The position numbers and the translations under genes were made by a program. Under the pieces are notes generated by a model. The model did no database searches. It saw nothing but the letters and a program-made list of their open reading frames with translations, and was not told where the DNA came from. Positions 6,955 through 13,873 of a stretch of 13,873 nucleotides of DNA are shown here, piece after piece; the stretch's first letter is position 1; the number at the start of each line of letters is the position of its first letter. The stretch covers positions 1 through 13,873 of the forward strand of contig URBM01000037.1 of NCBI GenBank assembly GCA_900545995.1. Reading direction: 5' to 3'. This stretch comes from an uncultured Collinsella sp. Lineage in GTDB: Bacteria > Actinomycetota > Coriobacteriia > Coriobacteriales > Coriobacteriaceae.

Positions 6955-7372
6955 GTCCCAGCAACAACCGATGCGGCCGCCGACACCTTTTGAACGCCTA
7001 GCGGACCCCGAGGGAAGACGTCGATCCGCCGACCCCAAGCTCACCGCCAACGGTGCCGTGCGCGCCAACCGCGCCGCACAGTTTATGCCCTTTGCCGCCC
7101 TCACGGGATACTACGAGCTCGTGCGCAAACAAGAGATCACTGTTGAGCCCGAATGCGAACTCACGGAAGAAAAAGCCCTCGAGCTTTCGAAAAAGCTCGA
7201 GGGCCTCAAACGAGGCGACCTGGTGCGTGTCACCTATTACGATACGTACGGTTATCGTAGCCGCACGGGCATTCTCGACGAAGTGTTACCCGCATTCAAG
7301 CTGCTCAAACTCAGGGATATCGCCATCAACTTCGACGATATCCAGGACATTGAGCTACGCGGACGGGCCTAG
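6947..7372 (+). CDS. YolD-like protein, partner of the Y-family polymerase
   Basis: A 141-residue protein with YolD-like family (PF08863-type) features: RAAQFMPFAAL at residues 42-52, a charged helical stretch, then a beta segment with VRVTYYDTYGYRSRTGILDEV (about 93-113) and a final DIQDIEL. YolD-like proteins commonly accompany UvrX/YqjW-type polymerases on mobile elements and chromosomes and are suspected UmuD-like helpers, though their biochemical role is poorly known. The GTG start at 6947 has AGGAGG at 6936-6941 and overlaps the polymerase stop by 8 bp, indicating translational coupling. The N-terminal ~35 residues are proline- and charge-rich. The TAG stop shares a CTAG tetranucleotide (7369-7372) with the stop of the convergent surface-protein gene. 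A minus-strand terminator hairpin is embedded in the coding sequence at 7175-7204. Confidence 0.85.
   Translation: MPKSQQQPMRPPTPFERLADPEGRRRSADPKLTANGAVRANRAAQFMPFAALTGYYELVRKQEITVEPECELTEEKALELSKKLEGLKRGDLVRVTYYDTYGYRSRTGILDEVLPAFKLLKLRDIAINFDDIQDIELRGRA
7175..7204 (-). terminator. Intrinsic terminator for the surface-protein gene, inside the yolD-like coding sequence
   Basis: A perfect 13-bp stem (GCCCTCGAGCTTT at 7175-7187 with its complement at 7192-7204) has a 4-nt loop. On the - strand it is followed by TTTTCTTC. It lies about 165 nt past the stop of the leftward surface-protein gene. The + strand reading lacks a T-run, so rightward transcription should pass. The same bases encode EKALELSKKLEGL of the YolD-like protein. 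Confidence 0.75.
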
Positions 7373-9857
7373 CGACGAGAACGCTTGCGCAAGACGAGAG
7401 CAATGCCAAGCACTGCGGCGGCTGCAACCAGCAATCCCAAGACCAGCGTGAGGGTCGAGTCGCCAGCGCGAGGCAGCGAGCCGTCCTTCGGAGTCTTCTT
7501 AGCGGTCGTCGTGACGGTGGTCGTGGTGCTGCTCGACTGGTCGTTGCCACCCGTCTGGCTGCCGCCAGGCTGATCGCCGCCACCCGGCTGCGAAGGATCG
7601 GTGGGTTCCGTCGGATCCGGAGTACCGGGATCAACCGGATTCTCCTTGCGCTGGATCCAGACCTGGCAACCATAGAACGGGTTGGCGGTACCAAGGCACA
7701 GACCCTGGTTGGTCACCGCAAAGGTGCGCAGACCATGGTTATACGGATCGTTAAAGCCATTAGTCGTCAGCGTCGTAAAGTTCACGCCGTCCTTGGTCAC
7801 ATACATATCAAAGCCGCGCTCGGCATCGCGCAGGTAACACATGCACGTAAGGACACTCTGCAACTTCTTGAGGTTCTCCTCGCTCAGCAGCTTATCGAGC
7901 GCATCCTGAATATCGCTCGGCAGCTCGGTGCCATAGGCATCCTCGTACTGCTGCTTAAGGCTCTCATAGCTATCGAGCATGTCCTGATACTGGTCGGCAA
8001 AGGACTTGAAGTACGCGATCTCGCCATCGATCTTCTGGACATAAGCGGCGTCGTCCTCAAAGTCCTGGGGCATCGTCGCGGCCTGATCGCAAAGACCGCC
8101 CGCGGCATCCTCCAGCGCATCGCTCAGATCGCCAAAGCCCTTAGCAACCTCGGTCTTCTCGTCATCGACATCGACGGCCTCGTTTGAATCATCGTCCGCA
8201 AGCGTGTTCACGGGAACGATGGGGTCGTCAGGCGATTTCTTGTCGAGCAGGTGATCGAGCAGGTCCCTAAGGCGCTGAACCTGAGAGTCCCACTCCTCGG
8301 GCGTCATATCGATAATGTCGCCATTGGAGAACTGGCCGATCGGCTCAAGCAGGCTCGCGGTATCAAAGGTACCGATATACAGCTTGCCGTCGAACTTCTG
8401 CATGCGCCAAATGTACTGGTTCTCGTTTCGGCCAAAGCCCGAAGTCAGGCCGGAAATACCGCCCTCGGGGAACATGTCGGTGCGATCGCCAACGACGAGC
8501 TCCATGTTCTCGTCCTTGTCCATGCGATAGATGTTAACCGACTGCTCAAGATTGGCATTCACAAACGAGCAGTCAACGCCGCCCATGCTGCTCTTACCGC
8601 CCTCTTCGGTGTTGGATTTGTTGAACAGGATGCGCTCGAGGGCAATCTCCTCGTCGTTGTATTCACCGATATAGAGGTAGTCGTTGTAGACGATGAGGTT
8701 GGCAGCGCCAGAACGGGTACGGGCAGGATCGATGCCAAAGCAGTACTTTGCACCGTCCGTCTTCTGATCGCCGACAATGGGAGTCCACGAATAGCTGCCG
8801 TCGGCATTCTTGTCGCCACGGACCATGGCAAACGACTGCATGGAATTATCATCGGGAGCGTTCTCGGGCGTACCGGTGCAGATGGTCGCATAGAGATGGC
8901 CATTGTACGAGACCATATCCCAAACGGCGCCGCCGTAGATGCTGTCCTTATAGCGAATCGCCGGATAGCCAAACAGCGTCTCCGAATTGGCAATCTCGGT
9001 GAAGCTGTCCTGGCCCTTCGAGGGGTCAGACGACGTCAGGATTGTCGACACAAAATTACCGTTCGCGTCTTTACCCACATTACTGATGACGAGCTGGCCA
9101 TCATGGACGCACATGCCGCGGATACCGGTAGAAATGCCCTGCTTGTAGGCAGCACCGTAATCCTGCATGCTCGAAAGGCCCTGATAGACAACTTTGTACT
9201 CATCCGTCTTAGGATCGATCTCGTATACAGCAGGCAGGCCGCCTTTGCCGCCATTGGTCCTGACGCTGCCGCAGAAATAGAGCTTACCCTTATAGCTCAC
9301 GGCATTGCGGAACAAAGGAGCGACGCCGTTGAGCGATTCAGAGAGTAGCAGCTTGGTCTCACCGGTCTTGGTATTGATCTTGACCAAGATGCCGCCGCTG
9401 TCCTTGTCGGCCGTGCCGTCCTCCTTCTGCTGTCCATAGAAGAAGGTACCGTTAAACATGGCCTCCAGCGTCAGGCGCATGGTTTCGACATCAAAGGAAT
9501 CGCCCAGCGTGCTGTTCATGAGCGTCAGCGTGTGCCCATCGCCGCATAGCAGGTGCCCACATAAAGCCAGTCACCATAGCTCGCAGCCGCCCAAGTGTAG
9601 CTCTGGCCGCGATCGCCTTCGTTGTTGGCCGTATTACCATCGGCGCCCGGAACGGCAACGGCACCGTTACCCTGGTAGTCGACGATGCCATCCGGCTGCG
9701 ACGTTCCTACCGTAGGATGCGAGAGCTTCTCAAAGGAATACCCATTTCCCGCATTGTAGGTAACGGCACCCGATGCGTCTTCGGCGTGCGCCGGCAGCGG
9801 CGATACCAAGATAGCGGCAAGCGCTGCCACCAAGCCAAGTGTTCCCACTCGTCTCAT
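7369..9857 (-). pseudogene. Sortase-anchored, beta-rich (propeller-like) surface protein, split by a one-base frameshift
   Basis: Two open frames form one gene. The first (9857-9525, 110 codons) encodes a signal peptide (MRRVGTLGLVAALAAILV..., cleavage expected after AHA, residues 23-25) and the first propeller-like strand (YGDWLYVGTCYAAMG). The second (716 codons from the ATG at 9519) continues in another frame; restoring one base near 9534-9539 joins them. The second part holds repeated segments of the KLYFCG/HLYATI/YLYIGE/KLYIGT kind suggesting a beta-propeller, a helical acidic stretch (~405-565), and a last blade with NDPYNHGLRTF and GTANPFYG. A Pro/Gly/Thr-rich linker (~628-680) follows, then the sorting signal LPRAG (682-686), a hydrophobic helix and RKRSRR. 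The protein should be exported and wall-anchored; ligand unknown. SD GGGGAGG precedes 9857. The break could be decay or a base error; the rest of the frame is intact. The second part alone lacks a signal peptide. Confidence 0.8.
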
Positions 9858-9947
9858 AAGGTTATAGCCTCCCCTGTCCTAAAGCCCAGTTTTAGCATTC
9901 TTCATTTCTGTCCACGGTTAATTGCAATCTGAGCACAGCAATAATCA

Positions 9948-9963
9948 GTGTATAAATATACAC
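9948..9963. promoter_or_regulatory. Perfect palindromic operator-like site upstream of the surface-protein gene
   Basis: GTGTATA and TATACAC form perfect 7-bp arms around AA, 91 bp upstream of the surface-protein start codon. A possible weak promoter on the - strand (TTACAG, then GATTAT) straddles it. The regulator is unknown; the shape suits a dimeric helix-turn-helix repressor. Confidence 0.45.
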
Positions 9964-10129
9964 CTGTAATTTTTTGGACGGGTTCATAGATGCTCGATTG
10001 GTAGCGAATTCCGCGCAAACCGTCACCAAACTCCACTTTTGCCGCATCTAAAGGTTATTTTTGCGCAAATTTTTGGATGCCGATAGTCACAATGGGCAGG
10101 AGGCTGGTACCCACCGGAGAGGGCAACGC

Positions 10130-10513
10130 CTACATTTTCATAACGTAATAGCCCGCACCCCTCACCGCCGTCTCGAGTGTGTCGCGATCAACCGGACGCT
10201 TCGAGCGTACGCGTGCCGTGTGGTCCGCATACGTTACCGTTGCCCACACGCCATCAAGCGTATTGAGGGCATTGGCTACGTTCTGAGCGCAGTCGTCACA
10301 GCTCATGCCGCCGATGAACAGCTCATCGCTATAGGGATAGTGCGACGCATCGGTATCCACCACAACAACCCTCTTGGCTTTCTTTCCGCTTGCGCCATCA
10401 CTGCAGCAACTCTTCCCATGCGTCGACGCCGCAATACGGCGCAGCCCAAAGAACATACCAATAGCAATCACGCCCAGCACGATGATATTTGCTGGGTTGA
10501 GCAAGTCGCTCAT
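10130..10513 (-). CDS. Membrane-anchored heavy-metal-associated (HMA) domain protein
   Basis: A 127-residue protein with an N-terminal membrane helix (residues ~8-24), a linker containing a Cys pair (SCCSDG, Cys36-Cys37) and a C-terminal HMA domain (~64-127). The domain carries the metal-binding motif GMSCDDC (Cys72, Cys75). HMA domains bind Cu(I) or other soft metals and pass them to transporters or chaperones. The single membrane helix would hold the domain at the membrane, probably on the cytoplasmic face. The ATG at 10513 is preferred because AAGGAAGGGGAG precedes it; the in-frame ATG at 10567 would put the CsoR-like operator inside the coding region. No P-type ATPase or CsoR gene is in the window. 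The arrangement resembles small copper or iron accessory proteins, but the actual metal is unproven. Confidence 0.85.
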   Translation of the reverse strand: MSDLLNPANIIVLGVIAIGMFFGLRRIAASTHGKSCCSDGASGKKAKRVVVVDTDASHYPYSDELFIGGMSCDDCAQNVANALNTLDGVWATVTYADHTARVRSKRPVDRDTLETAVRGAGYYVMKM

Positions 10514-10543
10514 ACGCTCCCCTTCCTTACGGTCCATTTCAGA

Positions 10544-10562
10544 GATACCCCCGTGGGGTGTC
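10544..10562. promoter_or_regulatory. CsoR-like metal-responsive operator
   Basis: GATACCCC-CGT-GGGGTGTC is a dyad with seven of eight arm positions complementary. It matches the general CsoR-family pattern TACCCC...GGGGTA. It lies in the 5' leader region 31 bp upstream of the HMA protein start. On the - strand a TTGACC (10597-10592) and a TAAGAT (10571-10566) stand just upstream, but with a long 20-bp spacer, so the exact promoter is uncertain. Confidence 0.55.
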
Positions 10563-10623
10563 CCCATCTTAACCCAAAATCATGTCGGTTCGGTCAATTA
10601 GTTTCCCTACTCAAACTTTTTTG

Positions 10624-10651
10624 TTGACCATGGCTTACTTTCGTGTATAAG
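10624..10651 (+). promoter_or_regulatory. Promoter of the DUF3793-flavodoxin operon
   Basis: TTGACC (10624-10629) and TATAAG (10646-10651) are separated by 16 bp, each matching five of six consensus bases. Transcription would start near 10658, inside the adjacent dyad and about 30 nt before the GTG start. Confidence 0.7.
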
Positions 10652-10666
10652 TTTTCCTAGGCTAAC
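10651..10666. promoter_or_regulatory. DtxR/IdeR-like dyad at the DUF3793-flavodoxin promoter
   Basis: GTTTTCCTAGGCTAAC is a dyad (GTT..CCTAGG..AAC) directly downstream of the -10 element. The right half, TAGGCTAAC, matches the actinobacterial iron-box consensus (TTAGGTTAGSCTAACCTAA) over nine consecutive positions; the left half matches poorly. Binding there would block the promoter. Iron-dependent repression fits a downstream flavodoxin, which commonly replaces ferredoxin under iron limitation. Confidence 0.45.
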
Positions 10667-10689
10667 AGTTTAGATCCGTAAGGAGCACC

Positions 10690-11393
10690 GTGACCCGAAC
10701 CATAGACATTCCAACGTTTCAGGCAGCGGTCGTGCGCAACTGCTCTCCCACGCTCGCGGGCATCAAGCCGGCATCGCTCTTTACCTATCCCGGCGTCTAC
10801 GCCCATCAGGATGGTTCGGACGCGACCGCGTCATCGCAGAACGCCGAGCACGCCTGCTCAACGTTATCGCCCAGTGCAACCGCGAGCTTAACACGCTCGG
10901 CATTCATCTGAGCGTTTTGGTCTGGCGCCCCTGCGGGGCGCTCGTATACGCATATCGGCCCAATAGCCTCGCCACTTACCTTGCTGACCCGCGCGCCAAA
11001 ACGGCACTCGCCAAGGAGGGCCACGACACCGGCAACCTCTCGGCATGTCTTGTGCACCTGGCATCGCGCATCACGCTCGCAAGCAATAACGCCGCGGAAT
11101 GCGCATGCGGCCAAACCCGATGCGCATTGGACCATCAAGCACGCTACGACAACGGCCGCACCTGCGAGTTTCCACACGAAATTGGCTACTTCCTGGGGTA
11201 TCCCTACGACGACGTGCACAAGTTCATCGCCCAACGTGGCGAGAACTACAAGATCTTTGGAGCCTGGAAGGTCTATACGAATGCCGAGCAGGCACTTGCG
11301 ACGTTTGATGCGTACCGTGCCTGCACCCAACACCTCACCTTTATCTATCAGCAGGGCTGCAGCTTGGCGCAACTTGCCCAGGCGACCCGATAG
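10690..11393 (+). pseudogene. DUF3793 family protein, split by a one-base frameshift
   Basis: The GTG at 10690 (TAAGGAG at 10679-10685) opens a frame with the DUF3793 N-terminus: CSPTLAGIKPASLFTYP (residues 18-34). That frame then derails and stops at 10911. The rest of the family sequence continues in another frame from about 10821: RDRVIAERRARLLNVIAQ, LVYAYRP, the conserved FPHEIGYFLGYPYDDVHKFI, and WKVYTNAEQA to the stop at 11393. One base is missing near 10816-10821; restoring it gives a normal 234-residue protein. The function of DUF3793 is unknown; to my recollection it tends to occur near flavodoxins and iron or redox genes, as here. The flavodoxin gene follows 46 bp downstream and probably shares the promoter at 10624. 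The break may be real decay or a sequence error, as the remainder is well preserved. Confidence 0.85.
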
Positions 11394-11439
11394 AACGTAC
11401 AAACCGCGGCCGCACGCCGCACAACCGAAAGGACTCAAT

Positions 11440-11859
11440 ATGAGCAAGACCGCAGTCGTCTACTGGAGCGGCACAGGCAACACCGAGGCCATGGCAAACC
11501 TCGTCGCCGAGGGCGCGACGTCAGCCGGAGCCGAGGCCGCAGTCATCCCCTGCGCCGACTTCTCTGCCGACAAGGCCACCAACTATGATGCCATCGCCTT
11601 CGGCTGCCCCGCCATGGGCTCCGAGGAGCTTGAATACGATGAGTTCCAGCCCATGTGGGATGAGGTCAAGGAAGCCCTCGGCGACAAGAAGGTCATCCTC
11701 TTTGGTTCCTATTCGTGGGCCGAGGGCGAGTGGATGGACAACTGGAAGGCGGACGCCGACGAGGCGGGCGTCAACGTCGTCGATTCCGTCATCTGCTACG
11801 ATGCGCCCGACGATGAGGGCGAGGCGGCCTGCAAAGCCCTGGGAGCGGAGCTGGCCTAA
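11440..11859 (+). CDS. Flavodoxin (short-chain)
   Basis: A 139-residue single-domain flavodoxin, an FMN-binding low-potential electron carrier in the cytosol. The phosphate loop is SGTGNT (residues 10-15) after the strand TAVVYW. The 50s loop reads GCPAMGSEELE (55-65), and the second isoalloxazine loop GSYSWAEGEWMD (89-100). The length fits the short-chain class without the extra loop. The ATG at 11440 follows GAAAGGA at suitable spacing. It lies 46 bp after the DUF3793 gene, with no terminator or promoter seen between them, so it probably depends on the promoter at 10624 and its DtxR-like dyad. Such flavodoxins often substitute for ferredoxin in iron-poor conditions. The electron donor and acceptor cannot be read from this window. 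Confidence 0.95.
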   Translation: MSKTAVVYWSGTGNTEAMANLVAEGATSAGAEAAVIPCADFSADKATNYDAIAFGCPAMGSEELEYDEFQPMWDEVKEALGDKKVILFGSYSWAEGEWMDNWKADADEAGVNVVDSVICYDAPDDEGEAACKALGAELA

Positions 11860-11932
11860 CGAAGCCGTCAGAAAGTCGCAAAGCAACTGACAGCCGAGCA
11901 TTGCACAACAACAGTCGTTCACGCCCAAACAA

Positions 11933-11965
11933 AAACGGGGGCCGGATACTATCCGGTCCCCGTTT
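11933..11965. terminator. Bidirectional intrinsic terminator between flavodoxin and the ABC transporter
   Basis: A 15-bp stem (11933-11947 with 11951-11965) has a 3-nt loop. The one imperfect pair is G-U in + strand RNA. On the + strand the stem ends in TTT followed by GCTATAT; on the - strand the stem is followed by further Ts (TTGTTT). The convergent flavodoxin gene and ABC ATPase gene both end close to it. Confidence 0.85.
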
Positions 11966-11991
11966 GCTATATCGACAACTTCGACGCGCCG

Positions 11992-12744
<753 letters not shown>

Positions 12745-12756
12745 GATAGGACCTCC

Positions 12757-13873
12757 TTACAGACCGGCGATGTGATCGGCGGGCGTCGCGACAACCTGTC
12801 CGGCACTCTTGGTGGGACGCTTCTTTTTGGTTTCGGCCGTCCCCAGAAGCCTCGCCTCAAGACCGCTCACCAAGCGCGCAAGCGGCAGGGTGATGACCAG
12901 ATAGAACAGGGCGGCAACCACATACGGCGTGATGGACCCCGTCGTGGCCACGATGGTGCGGGCGTTCATGACGATCTCGACCACGCCCACGGCCGCGAGC
13001 AGCGACGTATCCTTGTAAAGCAGGATGAACTCACTGGTCAGCGTAGGCAAAACATTGCGGAACGTCTGCGGAATCATAACGTAGAGCAGCGTCTGGAAGG
13101 CATTCATGCCCAGCGAACGCGCGGCCTCATTCTGGCCCTTGGGGATTGACTGAATACCGGCGCGGAAGATCTCGCACAGGTAGGCGGACGAGTTCATGGC
13201 CATGACGATGACGCCCAGCACATAGTTATCAACCTTGACGCCGGCAAGCGGCAAGCCAAAGAACGCGATGTAGATCTGCAGGAACGCCGGCGTACCACGG
13301 ATGATATTCACATAGATGCCGGCAAGGCAACGAAGGATGCGCGACTTGGAAATGCGCATGAGCGACAAGGCAAAGCCAAAGGGAATTGCCAGCGGAAACG
13401 CCACGAGCACGATCGAGAGCGACATGAGGAAGCCCTTGAAGACGATCGGCAGGCTCTGGACCAAAATGACCGGGTTCAGGAACAGGCGAAGGAACATGTT
13501 GGAATTCCATGCCTCGACCCACGGCTGCTCCTTAAGATCGGCCAGGAAGTTATCGAATGCCGTCACGCCCTTGATCTCGACGGAAGGAATCTTGGAAATC
13601 TTCTTGGTCGAACCGTCGGCGAGCGTATAGGTGCCGCTAAAGGCCTCTTCGCCGCCCTCGACGGGAAACGTCACGCCGTAAACCTCGACACGGAAAAAGC
13701 CGCCGGCAGGCGCCGTCTCGCCAAAGTCAATCTTGAGCGTCTGGCCGTCAGCCTTGCACGTGGGCTTCATGGGCGTACGATCCATGAGGTCCTCGCCCGA
13801 GAGCATCGTCAATCGCGTGTCATCGGTACCAAACGTCGTGCCGTCGACAAACGTCAGCGAAAGACCGCTCAGC
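12757..13873 (-). CDS. Polar amino-acid ABC transporter permease with N-terminal extracytoplasmic-type extension, 5' end outside the window
   Basis: The frame is open to the window edge, giving at least 371 residues. From about residue 130 it is a HisM/GlnP-type permease: several membrane helices, NIIRGTPAFLQIY, and the ATPase-docking EAA loop EAARSLGMNAFQTLLYVMIPQ (starting ~249). The lysine-rich tail KKKRPTK is expected in the cytosol. Typical members are only 215-230 residues. Here ~130 residues precede the first helix, rich in Gly, Thr and beta-forming residues (FRVEVYGVTF, SGTYTLADGS) with no resemblance to a solute-binding protein that I can see. It probably lies outside the membrane, so an additional helix or signal should exist upstream. 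The TTG at 13812 is within the open frame and is not a credible start. The ATPase gene follows 12 bp later. Confidence 0.9.
   Translation of the reverse strand, partial: LSGLSLTFVDGTTFGTDDTRLTMLSGEDLMDRTPMKPTCKADGQTLKIDFGETAPAGGFFRVEVYGVTFPVEGGEEAFSGTYTLADGSTKKISKIPSVEIKGVTAFDNFLADLKEQPWVEAWNSNMFLRLFLNPVILVQSLPIVFKGFLMSLSIVLVAFPLAIPFGFALSLMRISKSRILRCLAGIYVNIIRGTPAFLQIYIAFFGLPLAGVKVDNYVLGVIVMAMNSSAYLCEIFRAGIQSIPKGQNEAARSLGMNAFQTLLYVMIPQTFRNVLPTLTSEFILLYKDTSLLAAVGVVEIVMNARTIVATTGSITPYVVAALFYLVITLPLARLVSGLEARLLGTAETKKKRPTKSAGQVVATPADHIAGL

Noticed and set aside
8251..9348. A 365-codon open frame antisense to the surface-protein gene
   Set aside because: The leftward frame shows clear domain and sorting-signal features, while the antisense translation has none.
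10044..10080. An imperfect hairpin and a TTTGCGCAAA palindrome downstream of the HMA gene
   Set aside because: Several pairs are wobbles on the + strand and mismatches on the - strand where the gene lies, so it is not a good terminator. No other role can be supported.
10514..10567. An 18-residue N-terminal extension of the HMA protein from the ATG at 10567
   Set aside because: It would include the CsoR-like operator in the coding sequence; the ATG at 10513 has a far better SD.

Overview
The window looks like a chromosomal segment from a GC-rich, gut-type member of the Coriobacteriia, with Collinsella as the best guess. Reasons: actinobacterial-style codon use, strong AGGAGG ribosome binding sites, a Y-family polymerase paired with a YolD-like protein, a DUF3793 gene next to a flavodoxin, an LPxAG sortase-anchored protein, and GGGACAGG-type palindromic repeats. 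The genus is an inference, because no rRNA or other marker gene is present.

Layout. (1) Positions 1-2665, + strand: the tail of an unrecognised gene, then a ClpP-like serine protease gene (751-1368) that overlaps by 8 bp a VirD4/TraG-type ATPase gene (1361-2665) with no membrane anchor. This is the most system-like and least explained part of the window. (2) 2744-4501, - strand: pgi (glucose-6-phosphate isomerase) with its own terminator. (3) 4630-5422: a 61-bp palindromic repeat, a short gene resembling a degenerate N-terminal half of an iron-containing alcohol dehydrogenase, and a second partial repeat copy that abuts a strong promoter with a LexA-type SOS box. (4) 5449-7372, + strand: an SOS-type operon of a UvrX-like Y-family polymerase and a YolD-like protein. 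(5) 7369-9857, - strand: a large sortase-anchored beta-rich surface protein, split by a one-base frameshift. Its probable terminator lies inside the convergent yolD-like gene. (6) 10130-10513, - strand: a membrane-anchored heavy-metal-associated protein behind a CsoR-like operator. (7) 10624-11965, + strand: a DUF3793 gene (also frameshifted by one base) and a flavodoxin gene behind a promoter carrying a DtxR/IdeR-like dyad, closed by a bidirectional terminator. (8) 11992-13873, - strand: a polar amino-acid ABC transporter ATPase and a permease with an unusual extracytoplasmic N-terminal extension that runs off the window.

Functionally the window mixes housekeeping (pgi, amino-acid uptake), DNA-damage response (SOS polymerase) and metal or redox functions (HMA protein, flavodoxin under an iron-box-like site) with accessory material (the ClpP/VirD4 pair, repeats, surface protein). 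Two independent one-base frameshifts fall within about 1.3 kb (near 9534 and 10820), so local sequence error must be excluded before either gene is called dead. No tRNA, rRNA, CRISPR array, transposase or integrase gene was seen.
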